64,000 bases of DNA from JAJPKK01 sp963807015 (GTDB lineage Bacteria > Pseudomonadota > Alphaproteobacteria > Rhizobiales > Xanthobacteraceae): contig CAWEAS010000028.1 of the NCBI GenBank assembly GCA_963807015.1, positions 539,582-603,581 on the forward strand, in the 5' to 3' direction. Shown here piece after piece: positions 9,388 through 17,947 of this stretch. How positions within the stretch are numbered: the stretch's first letter is position 1; each line of letters opens with the position of its first letter. The notes under the pieces are model-generated. The model searched no databases. It had not been told where the DNA came from and was given only the letters and a program-made list of their open reading frames with translations. Made by a program: the position numbers and the translations under genes.

Positions 9388-10350
9388 ATGCTCGTAGTTG
9401 CAGCGGCGCTCTGCTTTGCCGCGCTTGTGGCAGTGTCGCCGTCCGCCGCGGAGACGTTTCCGACCAGGACGGTGAAATTCGTCGTCCCGTTCCCGGGCGG
9501 CGGCAGCAACGATCTCTCGGCCCGCGTCACGGCCGAAAAGCTGCAGGAGAAGTGGAATCAGACGATCGTCGTTGAGAATAAGACCGGCGCCGGCGGCAAT
9601 ATCGGCGGCGATTTTGCCGCCCAGGCTGAGCCTGATGGCTATACGCTGTTCGTGTCGCCGCCAGGGCCGCTCGCCATCAACCAGACACTTTATAGCCGGC
9701 TCTCCTACCGCCCGGAGGACTTCGTTCCGATCACGGTTCTGGTGTCGACGCCAAATCTCATCGTGGTGCGGCCCGAGATCGGCATCGACTCAGTAGCCGC
9801 ACTCATCGACCGTGCGCGCCAGATGCCCGGCAAGCTGATCTATGGTTCGCAGGGCAACGGTTCGACGCCCCATCTCACGGGCAGCATGTTCATGAACCTG
9901 ACCGGGACGAAGTTCGTCCACGTGCCCTACCGTGGCGAGAATCTCGTCGTGAACGACATGCTGGGCGGTTACGTCGACGTGTTCTTCGGCGGGCTCGCGC
10001 CGGTGATGTCGCTTTACCGCGACGGCAAGCTCAAAGTGCTTGCAGTGTCGGACACGAAGCGGGCGGCATTGTTCCCGGACGTGCCCACGACGGCCGAGGC
10101 CGGCCTGCCGGAATTCATCTCCACCGCGTGGTTCGCCGTCGTGGGACCACCGCGAATGGCGCCGGCACTTGCCGAACGCATCTCCGCGGATTTCCGCGAG
10201 GTGCTCAAGCTCGACGACGTCAAAGCGCGCCTGCGGGCGATCGGGCTCGAGCCTGTCGGCAGCACTCCGGCGGAAGCAGCGGCCTTCATTAAACAGGAGA
10301 CGGCGCGCTGGCGCGATGTCATCCTCCGCAACGACATCAAGGTGAATTAG
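9388..10350 (+). CDS. Bug/TctC-family periplasmic solute-binding protein
   Basis: 320 residues with an N-terminal signal peptide (MLVVAAALCFAALVAVSPSAAE). Family motifs are KFVVPFPGGGSNDLSARV, IVVENKTGAGGNIGGDF, DGYTLFVSPPG, YGSQGNGSTPHL and VPYRGENLVVNDMLGGYVDVFF. It is paired head-to-head with the other Bug gene but is clearly divergent from it, so this is not a recent duplication. With no transporter subunits here, the ligand (probably a dicarboxylate or aromatic acid) cannot be assigned. Confidence 0.9.
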   Translation: MLVVAAALCFAALVAVSPSAAETFPTRTVKFVVPFPGGGSNDLSARVTAEKLQEKWNQTIVVENKTGAGGNIGGDFAAQAEPDGYTLFVSPPGPLAINQTLYSRLSYRPEDFVPITVLVSTPNLIVVRPEIGIDSVAALIDRARQMPGKLIYGSQGNGSTPHLTGSMFMNLTGTKFVHVPYRGENLVVNDMLGGYVDVFFGGLAPVMSLYRDGKLKVLAVSDTKRAALFPDVPTTAEAGLPEFISTAWFAVVGPPRMAPALAERISADFREVLKLDDVKARLRAIGLEPVGSTPAEAAAFIKQETARWRDVILRNDIKVN

Positions 10351-10437
10351 CGCAGTTTGCAACATGGCCAATGCAGGGGTCGTCATTTGCCCCGGCTAAA
10401 CCGCGCCATCGGGTACTGCGCAGCTGGCGGTTACTGG

Positions 10438-10511
10438 ATCGTCCGGTCAAGCCGGACGATGAAGCGTCGGGGGTAGGCCGGCGCTATCGAAGCATCCTTT
10501 GCACAGGATGC
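10438..10511. repeat. Two intergenic hairpins upstream of thiE
   Basis: ATCGTCCGG / CCGGACGAT (10438-10446, 10452-10460) is a perfect 9-bp stem with a 5-nt loop, followed by GCATCCT / AGGATGC (10492-10498, 10505-10511). The first resembles a dispersed repeat common in bradyrhizobial intergenic regions. I looked for a TPP riboswitch here and found no CTGAGA-type core. Confidence 0.5.
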
Positions 10512-10547
10512 GTGGTATTGCTCGCGCGGCTCCCCTACATTGTTCCC

Positions 10548-11252
10548 ATGGAACAGCTCGATCTGCGTGTTTACGCTATTGTCGACCCGGAAAACACAGG
10601 CGGCCACGATCTCATCGATCTCGCGCGCGCCGTCGCGGCCGGGGGTGCAACGCTGGTGCAGCTGCGCGACAAGGTGAGCGATACGGCGCACATGATCGAG
10701 GAGGCGCGCGCGCTCAAGGCAGCGCTCGCGCCGTACGGCGTGCCCCTCATCGTCAACGATCGGGTTGACGTGGCGATCGCGGCTGAGGCCCATGGTGTGC
10801 ACGTCGGTCAGGAGGACATGGCGGTGGTCGAAGCGCGCGAGCGGCTGGGGCCGTTGCCGTTCCTTGGACTCTCGGTGCGCACCGTCGAGCAGGCGGCGGT
10901 CGCGCCGCTGGCGCTCGTCGACTACGTCGGCATCGGCGGCGTCTATTCCACCACGTCGAAGACCAGCGGCAAGTCACCCATTGGCATCGACGGCTTTGCG
11001 CGGGTCATCAAGGTGTTTCGCAGCCGCATTGGCAATTTTCCGGCCTGCGCGATCGCCGGCATCACCGCGGCGAACGCCGAGCCGGTGATTGCGGCAGGCG
11101 CCGATGGCGTTTCGGTGATCTCGGCCTTGTCTCACGCCGCAGACCCGACGGCCGCCGCCCACGAGTTGCGTGACGTTGTCGACGCCGCGCTCGGGAAATA
11201 CGCGCCGAAGGTGCCGCCGGTTGGCGTACACGGACACGAGCCGGCGCCGTGA
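10548..11252 (+). CDS. thiE: Thiamine-phosphate synthase
   Basis: 234 residues from the ATG at 10548, where the family begins (MEQLDLRVYAIVDPENTGG). It couples HMP pyrophosphate with HET phosphate to give thiamine phosphate. Visible signatures are LVQLRDKVSDT, LIVNDRVDVA, GVHVGQEDM, the phosphate-binding IGGVYSTTSKTSGKSPIG, and AGITAANAEPVIAAGADGVSVISAL. The stop overlaps the thiD start (GTGA), so the two are translationally coupled. No TPP riboswitch is visible upstream. Confidence 0.94.
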   Translation: MEQLDLRVYAIVDPENTGGHDLIDLARAVAAGGATLVQLRDKVSDTAHMIEEARALKAALAPYGVPLIVNDRVDVAIAAEAHGVHVGQEDMAVVEARERLGPLPFLGLSVRTVEQAAVAPLALVDYVGIGGVYSTTSKTSGKSPIGIDGFARVIKVFRSRIGNFPACAIAGITAANAEPVIAAGADGVSVISALSHAADPTAAAHELRDVVDAALGKYAPKVPPVGVHGHEPAP

Positions 11253-12049
11253 CCGTTCCGGTCGCGCTAACGATCGCAGGCTCGGATTCGGGCGGCGGCG
11301 CCGGCATCCAGGCCGACCTCAAGACGTTCGCGGCACTAGGGGTCTATGGCGCATCGGTCATCACCGCGGTAACGGCGCAAAATACGAACGGGGTCGCCGC
11401 GATCCACGAAGTGCCGCCAGGTTTCGTCACTGCCCAGATCGACGCCGTGCTCTCCGATCTCGCCGTCAATGCCGTGAAGATCGGTATGCTGGGCAATGCC
11501 GCGACGATCGCCGCGGTCGCCGCAGCCCTCGATCGCTATCGGCAGACCAATGTCGTGCTCGATCCCGTCATGGCGGCGACATCGGGTGAGCGGCTGCTCG
11601 CGCCCGACGCCGTCGCAGCGTTGCGTACCGAGCTGATGCCGCGCGCGCTGCTCATCACACCGAATCTCGCCGAAGCCGCGAGGCTTCTCGATGAGTCGGA
11701 AGCCGCTGACGAGGCTGCGATGACGGTGCAGGCTGGGCGGCTGGTCGCAGGCGGTGCCAACGCCGTGCTTCTCAAGGGTGGCCACTTGCGGGGCGAGGAG
11801 AGTGTGGACATTCTCGTCGCCCGCAGCGAGATCACGCGCTTCGCCGCCCGGCGCATCGCGACACGCAACACCCATGGCACCGGCTGCACGCTCGCGTCTG
11901 CAATTGCGGCAGGCCTTGCCAAGGGGCAGGAGCTTGTGACGGCTGTCCGCGCCGCTAAAGACTTTGTCACGGCTGCGATCGCCGCCGCCGATTGCGTCGC
12001 CGTGGGCCACGGCCGCGGCCCGCTCCATCATTTCCACGCGTGGTGGTGA
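11249..12049 (+). CDS. thiD: Hydroxymethylpyrimidine / HMP-phosphate kinase
   Basis: 266 residues beginning at a GTG that overlaps the thiE stop. It phosphorylates HMP twice to give HMP-PP, the ThiE substrate. The N-terminus LTIAGSDSGGGAGIQADLKTF, NGVAAIHEVPP, VLDPVMAATSGERLL, LITPNLAEAARLL and the ribokinase-fold anion hole NTHGTGCTLASAIAAGLAKG are all present. It forms a two-gene salvage operon with thiE; other thi genes are not in the window. Confidence 0.95.
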   Translation: MTVPVALTIAGSDSGGGAGIQADLKTFAALGVYGASVITAVTAQNTNGVAAIHEVPPGFVTAQIDAVLSDLAVNAVKIGMLGNAATIAAVAAALDRYRQTNVVLDPVMAATSGERLLAPDAVAALRTELMPRALLITPNLAEAARLLDESEAADEAAMTVQAGRLVAGGANAVLLKGGHLRGEESVDILVARSEITRFAARRIATRNTHGTGCTLASAIAAGLAKGQELVTAVRAAKDFVTAAIAAADCVAVGHGRGPLHHFHAWW

Positions 12050-12091
12050 AATCGTACGACCCGCCCGCGCGGACAGAAGCGGGCCGCCTGA

Positions 12092-12607
12092 TCAGTGCTC
12101 CTTGCCGTTGGTCCCGGCGAGCCGATCCGCTGCGGCGAGGACCACCATGGCGACCGCGAAGGCGAGTAATATCCCAACCACCCAGCCGAGCTTGACGCTG
12201 TCGGCATTGCGGTCGAGGTCGGTGAACCATTCAAGCACGTTCACCGCTGCGATCGCGACGATTGAGCCGAGAAGCTTCTGTTTCAACCCCGAGAACCCGA
12301 TGCCGACGAGGCCTTGCGGCCACGTGGTGTGCTTGGAAGCATCGATCGGAAGAACGAAATTCTCATAGCTTGAGCAGATCACGATAACGATCAGGTTCGC
12401 CGTGAGCGTCAGGTCGACGAGCTTGAGGATGCCGACGATCACCTCGGTCGGGTCGGCGTGGCCGACATTGACCACGAACTCAAAGAGCTTCACGCCGAAT
12501 TTGAGCAGCAGAGCGGCCAGTCCGATGATGAGCCCGATCAGGTAGGGCACCAGCAGCCAGCGGCTGGCGAAAACGACCATTTCGACAAAGCGTGCAATCG
12601 TGTCCAT
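12092..12607 (-). CDS. UPF0114 (YqhA/TIGR00645) inner-membrane protein
   Basis: 171 residues with four hydrophobic segments (about 15-35, 60-82, 108-125 and 140-160). Family hallmarks include FASRWLLVPYLIGLIIGL, the VDLTLTANLIVIVICSSYENFV segment and GLKQKLLGSIVAIAAVNVLEWFTD. It is a conserved integral membrane protein of unknown function. It converges with thiD across 42 bp containing a possible GC-rich hairpin. Confidence 0.88.
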   Translation of the reverse strand: MDTIARFVEMVVFASRWLLVPYLIGLIIGLAALLLKFGVKLFEFVVNVGHADPTEVIVGILKLVDLTLTANLIVIVICSSYENFVLPIDASKHTTWPQGLVGIGFSGLKQKLLGSIVAIAAVNVLEWFTDLDRNADSVKLGWVVGILLAFAVAMVVLAAADRLAGTNGKEH

Positions 12608-12801
12608 GGCGTCCCCTTGCGGCCGAGCACCTTCCGATTAGCACGCGCCCTGCCCCTCGGGCGATGGCCAGATCGACCGATCTCTTGCCTACGTAAGCCC
12701 GGCATCTCTCCGCAATTTCCTCGATACGCCAATCGCGCGGCAGCCATGCAGGATCGACGCGGTAACTTGCATGATAATAGTGACTGCGCTACGTACCGGC
12801 T

Positions 12802-13362
12802 ATGCAACGTAAGAGCTTCCGCAACATGGCCTGTCCGATCGCCCGCAGCCTCGAGCGGGTGGGCGAGTGGTGGTCCATGCTGATCCTGCGTGACGCGCTG
12901 CATGGATTGACCCGCTTCGATGAGTTTGAGAACAGCCTCGGCATTGCGCCGAACATGCTGACCCGGCGCCTCAATGCGCTGGTGGAGGCCGGATTCCTGG
13001 AGCGGCATCGCTATAGCGCGCATCCGCCGCGCTACGAATACCGTCCGACCCAACGGGGGCGCGATTTCCGCCCGGTGCTGATCGCGCTCAACGTCTTCGG
13101 CAATCGTCATTTCGCGCCAGAGGGCGCGAGCGTGATGATTGTCGACACCAAGACCGGCGTTCCCGCCGATCCGATCATGGTCGATCGGCCGACCGGTCGG
13201 CCGATCGAAGCCCCTGACTTCGCCTACGTTCCCGGGCCCGCCGCCGGCGAACGTACGCGACAGCGCTACGCCATGATCCGCCAACGCGAGGCGGAGCGAG
13301 AGAAGGCGGAGCGGCGGGATAAAGAGCCCCGGCGCCGTGCCAGCAAGAGGAGCAACGCATGA
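12802..13362 (+). CDS. HxlR-family transcriptional regulator
   Basis: 186 residues. The HxlR winged helix spans about 8-110: CPIARSLERVGEWWSMLILRDALHG, then FDEFENSLGIAPNMLTRRLNALVEAGFLER and the wing RYEYRPTQRGRDFRPVL. Residues 130-186 form a charged Arg/Glu tail unusual for the family. Cys11 is the residue that can act as a redox switch in some HxlR proteins. Its last codons overlap the MATE start (ATGA), so it probably controls that exporter. Confidence 0.88.
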   Translation: MQRKSFRNMACPIARSLERVGEWWSMLILRDALHGLTRFDEFENSLGIAPNMLTRRLNALVEAGFLERHRYSAHPPRYEYRPTQRGRDFRPVLIALNVFGNRHFAPEGASVMIVDTKTGVPADPIMVDRPTGRPIEAPDFAYVPGPAAGERTRQRYAMIRQREAEREKAERRDKEPRRRASKRSNA

Positions 13363-14843
13363 GCCTTGCGGAAAGAAACGAAGCCCCGCGGCGGGCAGCG
13401 GCCGCGGTAGCGATGGCAGTAGCGGCTCCTGCGACGGTGTCCGTCCCGGCGGCAGTTCCACCGGCGCAGCCGGCCGGCATGAATCCGCGCACTCGCATGC
13501 TGATCGAGGCGCCGATTGCCCGCACGCTGGTGTGGCTCGCTTGGCCCAATGTGTTGGTGATGGTGGCGCAGGCGTCGGTCGGGCTGATCGAGACTTATTT
13601 CGTCGGCCAGCTTGGGACCGACGCGCTTGCCGGCGTATCGCTGGTGTTTCCGGCGGTGATGCTGATGCAGATGATGTCGGCCGGCGCCATGGGTGGTGGA
13701 ATTTCATCTGCCATCGCCCGCGCACTCGGCGGCGGGCGGCGATCCGACGCCGAGGCGCTCGTGGTCCACGCAATCGCAATCGGGCTCGTGTTCGGGCTCG
13801 TATTCACGCTCGGCGCGCTAACCGGTGGGCGCTGGCTTTATGGTGCCATGGGCGGCAGCGGCGCCTCGCTCGAGGCCGCCATGATCTACTCGAACGTCGT
13901 GTTCTCAGGCGCGGTCCTGCTATGGCTCTATAACTCACTCGCCAATGTCATTCGCGGCACCGGCAATATGGCGGTGCCGGCCATCGTCACCTGCGCCGGT
14001 GTCGCGGTGCTCGTGCCCTTGTCACCGTGCCTTATCTTCGGCTTGGGGCCGTTTCCGCGTCTTGGCGTTGCGGGTGGCGCCTACGCGGTGGTCACGTTCT
14101 ATGCGCTCGGCAGCATCGCATTCGCCGCCTACTTGCGTAGTCGGCGCGGCGTCGTCCGCTTGGCGCTCAGCGGCGCCCGCCTGCGTTGGCCGCTGTTCTA
14201 CGACATCCTCAAGGTCGGTGCGCTGGCGGCGCTGATCACGGTGCAAACCAATCTCACCATTGCGATCGCAACCGGCCTCGTCGGCCAGTTCGGGCCAACG
14301 GCGATCGCGGGCTATGGCACCGGTTCGCGGCTTGAATATCTGCTGGTGCCGCTGGTGTTCGGCCTCGGCGGTCCGCTGGTCGCGCTTGTCGGAACGAACA
14401 TCGGCGCCGGCCGGCGCGAGCGGGCGTTGCGGGCGGCCTGGATCGGCGCGGCCATCGCCGCCGGTCTGTGCGAGGTTATCGGTATCACTGCCGCGCTGTT
14501 TCCACGGGCGTGGCTGTCGCTGTTCGACAACGATCCCGACATGCTCGCGGCCGGCACACGCTATCTGCAAATCGTGGGGCCATTCTACGGCTTATTCGGG
14601 CTCGGCATGGGCCTCTACTTTGCATCCCAGGGGGCAGGACGCCTGCTGTGGCCGCTGCTCGCCAACATGGCGCGGTTGGTGATTGCAGCTCTCGGCGGAC
14701 GGTTGGCGCTTCGGTTTGGCGGCGGAGTGACGCTGGTGTTCGCCGCACTCGCGGTAGCGCTCGCGACGTTCGGCCTGATCAATGCCGTGGCTATCGCAAG
14801 CGGCGCCTGGTTCGGCCGCGCTGTGACAGCGAAATCAGCTTGA
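13359..14843 (+). CDS. MATE-family multidrug/toxic-compound exporter
   Basis: 494 residues with an Ala/Pro-rich N-terminal extension of about 45 residues and then roughly twelve membrane helices. Recognisable features are LAWPNVLVMVAQASVGLIETYFVGQLGTDALAGVSL, the second-half repeat start LITVQTNLTIAIATGLVGQFG, and GYGTGSRLEYLLVPLVFGLG. Members exchange Na+ or H+ for cationic drugs. It is translationally coupled to the upstream HxlR regulator, consistent with an inducible efflux unit. Confidence 0.92.
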   Translation: MSLAERNEAPRRAAAAVAMAVAAPATVSVPAAVPPAQPAGMNPRTRMLIEAPIARTLVWLAWPNVLVMVAQASVGLIETYFVGQLGTDALAGVSLVFPAVMLMQMMSAGAMGGGISSAIARALGGGRRSDAEALVVHAIAIGLVFGLVFTLGALTGGRWLYGAMGGSGASLEAAMIYSNVVFSGAVLLWLYNSLANVIRGTGNMAVPAIVTCAGVAVLVPLSPCLIFGLGPFPRLGVAGGAYAVVTFYALGSIAFAAYLRSRRGVVRLALSGARLRWPLFYDILKVGALAALITVQTNLTIAIATGLVGQFGPTAIAGYGTGSRLEYLLVPLVFGLGGPLVALVGTNIGAGRRERALRAAWIGAAIAAGLCEVIGITAALFPRAWLSLFDNDPDMLAAGTRYLQIVGPFYGLFGLGMGLYFASQGAGRLLWPLLANMARLVIAALGGRLALRFGGGVTLVFAALAVALATFGLINAVAIASGAWFGRAVTAKSA

Positions 14844-14852
14844 TGGAGACTT

Positions 14853-15222
14853 GTGGTGCGCATCCTGGTGGTCGGCGCCGGCTCGATCGGCGGCTATTTC
14901 GGCGGCAGGCTTTTGGAGGCGGGGCGCGACGTAACGTTCCTAGTGCGCCCGCGCCGCGCCGCCCAACTTGCCAAGACCGGACTTGTCATCAAGAGCGCCA
15001 CAGGGGACACCCATCTGCCGCATCCACCGACCGTGCTCGCCGAAAATCTGCGCGAGCCTTACGATCTCATTCTGCTGAGCAGCAAGGCCTATGATCTCGA
15101 CGGGGCGATCGCCTCGTTTGCGCCGGCCGTCGGACCGCACACTGCGATCCTGCCGCTCCTCAACGGCATGCGGCACCTCGACGTGCTCGATGCCCGAACT
15201 CGGCGCGGATCGTGTGAACGGA
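14853..15222 (+). pseudogene. panE-like 2-dehydropantoate 2-reductase, broken
   Basis: The frame starts at GTG 14853 (or 14856), about 6 nt after a GGAG. It has the Rossmann motif ILVVGAGSIGGYFGGRLL, then LILLSSKAYDLDGAI and ILPLLNGMRHLDVLDAR. After DAR the expected continuation LGADRVNG appears one base out of frame (15199-15222), so there is a +1 frameshift. Homology then stops at the IS630 remnant. About 120 of the usual 300 residues remain; the substrate- and C-terminal domains are gone. Part of a MATE-adjacent run. Confidence 0.82.
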
Positions 15223-15430
15223 TGCGACCGGGCTCGGCAGTTAGCGCGTTCCAGGCGTCGCAGCAGGCATCGAGGATGGCATCATAGCTGTCGAAGACTC
15301 GGTTGCTGAGGTGGTTCTGACGCAAGAACTGCCAGATGTTCTCGACTGGATTGAGCTCGGCGAATAGGGCGGCAATTTGAGCAGGCTCAGATTTTCCAGG
15401 ACTTCGAGTTTCCCGCCGGTTTGAAGAAGC
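15219..15430 (-). mobile_element. IS630-family transposase remnant (C-terminal part)
   Basis: Read on the minus strand, this stretch encodes LPPYSPELNPVENIWQFLRQ, then NHLSNRVFDSYDAILDACCD and AWNALTAEPGRIRS. That is the DDE-domain end of IS630 transposases, with the final catalytic Glu in NPVEN. The N-terminal two thirds and both inverted repeats are absent. One edge abuts the broken panE-like gene and the other lies just beyond the lptM stop, where lysA is normally found. Confidence 0.8.
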
Positions 15431-15475
15431 CCCTGTCAGTCGCCTGAAGCTGTCCCCGGGTTCACGGTTTTCAGG

Positions 15476-15760
15476 TTACTTCCCGATCAGGAAGTCGAGG
15501 AAGAAGCTCTTCGGCGGCGGTGGTGGCGGCGGGGTTGCGGGAGCGGCGGCCGTCCGCTGCGGGCGATCACCGGCGAGTAGGGAGGGCAGGCCATTTTCTT
15601 CGCCGAGCGAAGCGCGCGGCGCTGGCTGATTGTTGGTCAGGGCGGCAGATGGGGGCGGATCGAGCGACCCCTTCCGGCCGCACGACGCCAGCGCGAACGC
15701 GGCGGCCACGACAACGCCGGTCAATGCAAGCCGGCTCCACCAATTGACAGTATTATTCAA
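15476..15760 (-). CDS. lptM: LptM-like (YifL-type) small lipoprotein
   Basis: 94 residues from a TTG at 15760 (the upstream in-frame codons do not look coding). It has a lipoprotein signal sequence with lipobox LASC and then GRKGSLDPPPS, the conserved motif of the lipoprotein encoded between argH and lysA in proteobacteria. LptM assists maturation of the LptD LPS translocon in enterics. The rest is Pro/Ala-rich with PPPPPPPKSFFLDFLIGK at the end. It follows argH on the same strand. Symbol by synteny and motif only. Confidence 0.72.
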   Translation of the reverse strand: MNNTVNWWSRLALTGVVVAAAFALASCGRKGSLDPPPSAALTNNQPAPRASLGEENGLPSLLAGDRPQRTAAAPATPPPPPPPKSFFLDFLIGK

Positions 15761-15832
15761 CCGCCCACTCCCCCAATCGCCCACACCATAGCAGAAACGC
15801 ACTGCCGAGGCGTTTCTTTCGTCCCACCTTCG

Positions 15833-17224
15833 CTATTTCGCCTTTGCCGCCAATCGCGCGAGCCACTTCTTCGCTTCTTTGCGGACATTTTTAGGCGCCG
15901 TGCCGCCGAAGCTTGTCCGGCTTGCCACGGAATGTTCCACCGACAGCACCTTGAAGACGTCCATGGTAATCCGCGGTTCGATCGCCTGCATGACCGGCAG
16001 CGGCAACCGCTCGAGGTCGACGCTCGCCTTCTCGGCCGCCGCAACGATGCGGCCGGTGACGTGATGCGCCTCCCGGAACGGCATCTTCAGATTCTGCACC
16101 AGCCAGTCGGCAAGGTCGGTCGCGGTGGCGTAGCCCTGGCCGGCCGCCGCTCGCATCCGCGCCGCGTCAGCTTTCATGTCGCGTACCATGCCGGTCATCG
16201 CGGCGAGGCAGAGCGAGAGGGCGGCAAGCGCATCGATCGCGCCCTCTTTGTCCTCTTGCATGTCCTTCTGATAGGCGAGCGGCAGCCCCTTCATCACGAT
16301 CAGCAATGCGTTGAGTGCGCCGATGATGCGGCCAGTCTTGGCCCGCACCAGCTCGGCGGCATCCGGATTGCGCTTCTGCGGCATAATCGAGGAGCCGGTG
16401 GTGAACTTGTCCGACAAACTGAGGAGGCCCACCAGTGGCGACGTCCACAACACGATCTCTTCGGCGAAGCGCGAAAGGTGCGTCGCCGTGATGGCCGCGG
16501 CGGCAAGCACCTCCAGTACAAAATCCCGGTCGGAGACGGCGTCAAGCGAGTTGGCTGCCGGCCGGTCGAAGCCCAGCCGCTTCGCGGTCATGGCGCGATC
16601 GAGGGGAAACGACGTGCCGGCGAGCGCCGCGGCACCGAGCGGCGACTCGTTGCCGCGCTTGCGGGCATCGGCGAACCGCCCGCGGTCGCGGGCCGCCATC
16701 TCCACATAGGCGAGAAGGTGGTGGCCGAAGGTGACCGGCTGTGCCGTCTGCAAATGGGTGAAGCCCGGCATCACCGTGTCGGCGTGGGCAAGCGCCTTCT
16801 CGGCAAGGGCGCGCTGGTAGGCGGCAAGCGCCGCGTCGAGGTCGTCGATCGCATCACGCACCCAGAGCCGGAAATCGGTCGCGACCTGATCGTTGCGCGA
16901 ACGGGCGGTATGAAGGCGTCCGGCCGCCGGGCCGATGAGCTCGCCGAGCCGCGACTCGACGTTCATGTGAATGTCTTCGAGCGCCCGCTTGAACGCGAAC
17001 TTGCCCGTTTCCATTTCTGACAAAATCGTGTCTAGACCGTGAGCGATCGCGCGCGCATCTTCCGACGTGATAATGCCCTGTGCCGCGAGCATTTCCGCAT
17101 GCGCGAGGCTCGCCGCGATATCCTGGCGAAAGAGCTTGCGATCGACATCGATCGAGGTGTTTATGTCCGCCATCACGGCGTCGGGATCGGCGCCAAACCG
17201 GCCGCCCCACATCTCGTTGCTCAT
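15833..17224 (-). CDS. argH: Argininosuccinate lyase
   Basis: 463 residues, full length. It splits argininosuccinate into arginine and fumarate. The N-terminal MWGGRF, HTARSRNDQVATDFRLW, the catalytic-His region PGFTHLQTAQPVTFGHH, and the signature loop GSSIMPQKRNPD carrying the catalytic Ser are all present. The start is 41 bp from the divergent tlpA start, the arrangement familiar from Bradyrhizobium. The downstream lptM follows, but the expected lysA does not. Confidence 0.97.
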   Translation of the reverse strand: MSNEMWGGRFGADPDAVMADINTSIDVDRKLFRQDIAASLAHAEMLAAQGIITSEDARAIAHGLDTILSEMETGKFAFKRALEDIHMNVESRLGELIGPAAGRLHTARSRNDQVATDFRLWVRDAIDDLDAALAAYQRALAEKALAHADTVMPGFTHLQTAQPVTFGHHLLAYVEMAARDRGRFADARKRGNESPLGAAALAGTSFPLDRAMTAKRLGFDRPAANSLDAVSDRDFVLEVLAAAAITATHLSRFAEEIVLWTSPLVGLLSLSDKFTTGSSIMPQKRNPDAAELVRAKTGRIIGALNALLIVMKGLPLAYQKDMQEDKEGAIDALAALSLCLAAMTGMVRDMKADAARMRAAAGQGYATATDLADWLVQNLKMPFREAHHVTGRIVAAAEKASVDLERLPLPVMQAIEPRITMDVFKVLSVEHSVASRTSFGGTAPKNVRKEAKKWLARLAAKAK

Positions 17225-17265
17225 GACAGGTTCATCGCGGCTGGCATCACGTGTAAGGTATTGGT

Positions 17266-17925
17266 ATGGCGACCGAAGTTGAAACCACGGGCGTAGTTCG
17301 CAAGCGCCGCGGGCCGCTGGTGGCGGTCGCGGCGGTCGCGGCCCTGGCCGCGCTCGGAATGATATACGGCCTTGCCCGCGTCTCGGGCAATGGAGGCGAC
17401 CCCGCCTGCCGACCCGCGGTCGATCTTGCCCACCACATCGAGCCCCTCGTCCACGGCGAAGTCGCCGCCGTGCGGCTCGCCGATACTGCCCGCCACCTGC
17501 CGGTCATCGCCTTCCGCGACGCCGACGGGCAGTCGAAATCGCTGGCCGACTGGCACGGTCGGACCGTGCTTCTCAACCTGTGGGCCACCTGGTGTGTGCC
17601 GTGCCGCAAGGAGATGCCCTCTCTCGACGCTCTTGAGGCACGGCTTGGCACGTCGAAGTTCGAGGTCGTTGCCATCAACATCGATACTCGCGATCCGCAG
17701 AAGCCGAAGTCCTGGCTGCACGATGCCGGGATCCACAATCTTGCTTACTACTCCGATGGAAATGCCAAGGTATTTCAGGATCTGAAGGCGGTCGGCAAGG
17801 CGATCGGCATGCCGACGACGCTGCTTGTTGATCCGAACGGCTGCGAGATCGCTTCGCTGTCCGGACCCGCAGAGTGGGCGAGTGACGACGGCGTTGCACT
17901 TGTGAGCGCTGCTTTGCAGCCCTAA
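17266..17925 (+). CDS. tlpA: Membrane-anchored thioredoxin-like protein TlpA
   Basis: 219 residues: cytoplasmic N-terminus, one membrane anchor (about 18-38) and a periplasmic thioredoxin fold with active site WCVPC (Cys110, Cys113). A further pair of cysteines, in PACRPAV near 48 and DPNGCEI near 187, matches the structural disulfide known in Bradyrhizobium TlpA. That protein reduces copper-chaperone and CuA-assembly factors for cytochrome oxidase maturation. Divergent from argH, as in Bradyrhizobium. Confidence 0.92.
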   Translation: MATEVETTGVVRKRRGPLVAVAAVAALAALGMIYGLARVSGNGGDPACRPAVDLAHHIEPLVHGEVAAVRLADTARHLPVIAFRDADGQSKSLADWHGRTVLLNLWATWCVPCRKEMPSLDALEARLGTSKFEVVAINIDTRDPQKPKSWLHDAGIHNLAYYSDGNAKVFQDLKAVGKAIGMPTTLLVDPNGCEIASLSGPAEWASDDGVALVSAALQP

Positions 17926-17947
17926 GCGAAGCGCCTGCGTTTTGCGT

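Noticed and set aside
10351..10547. TPP riboswitch upstream of thiE
   Set aside because: Expected CTGAGA-type core and paired helices are not visible; only two simple hairpins.
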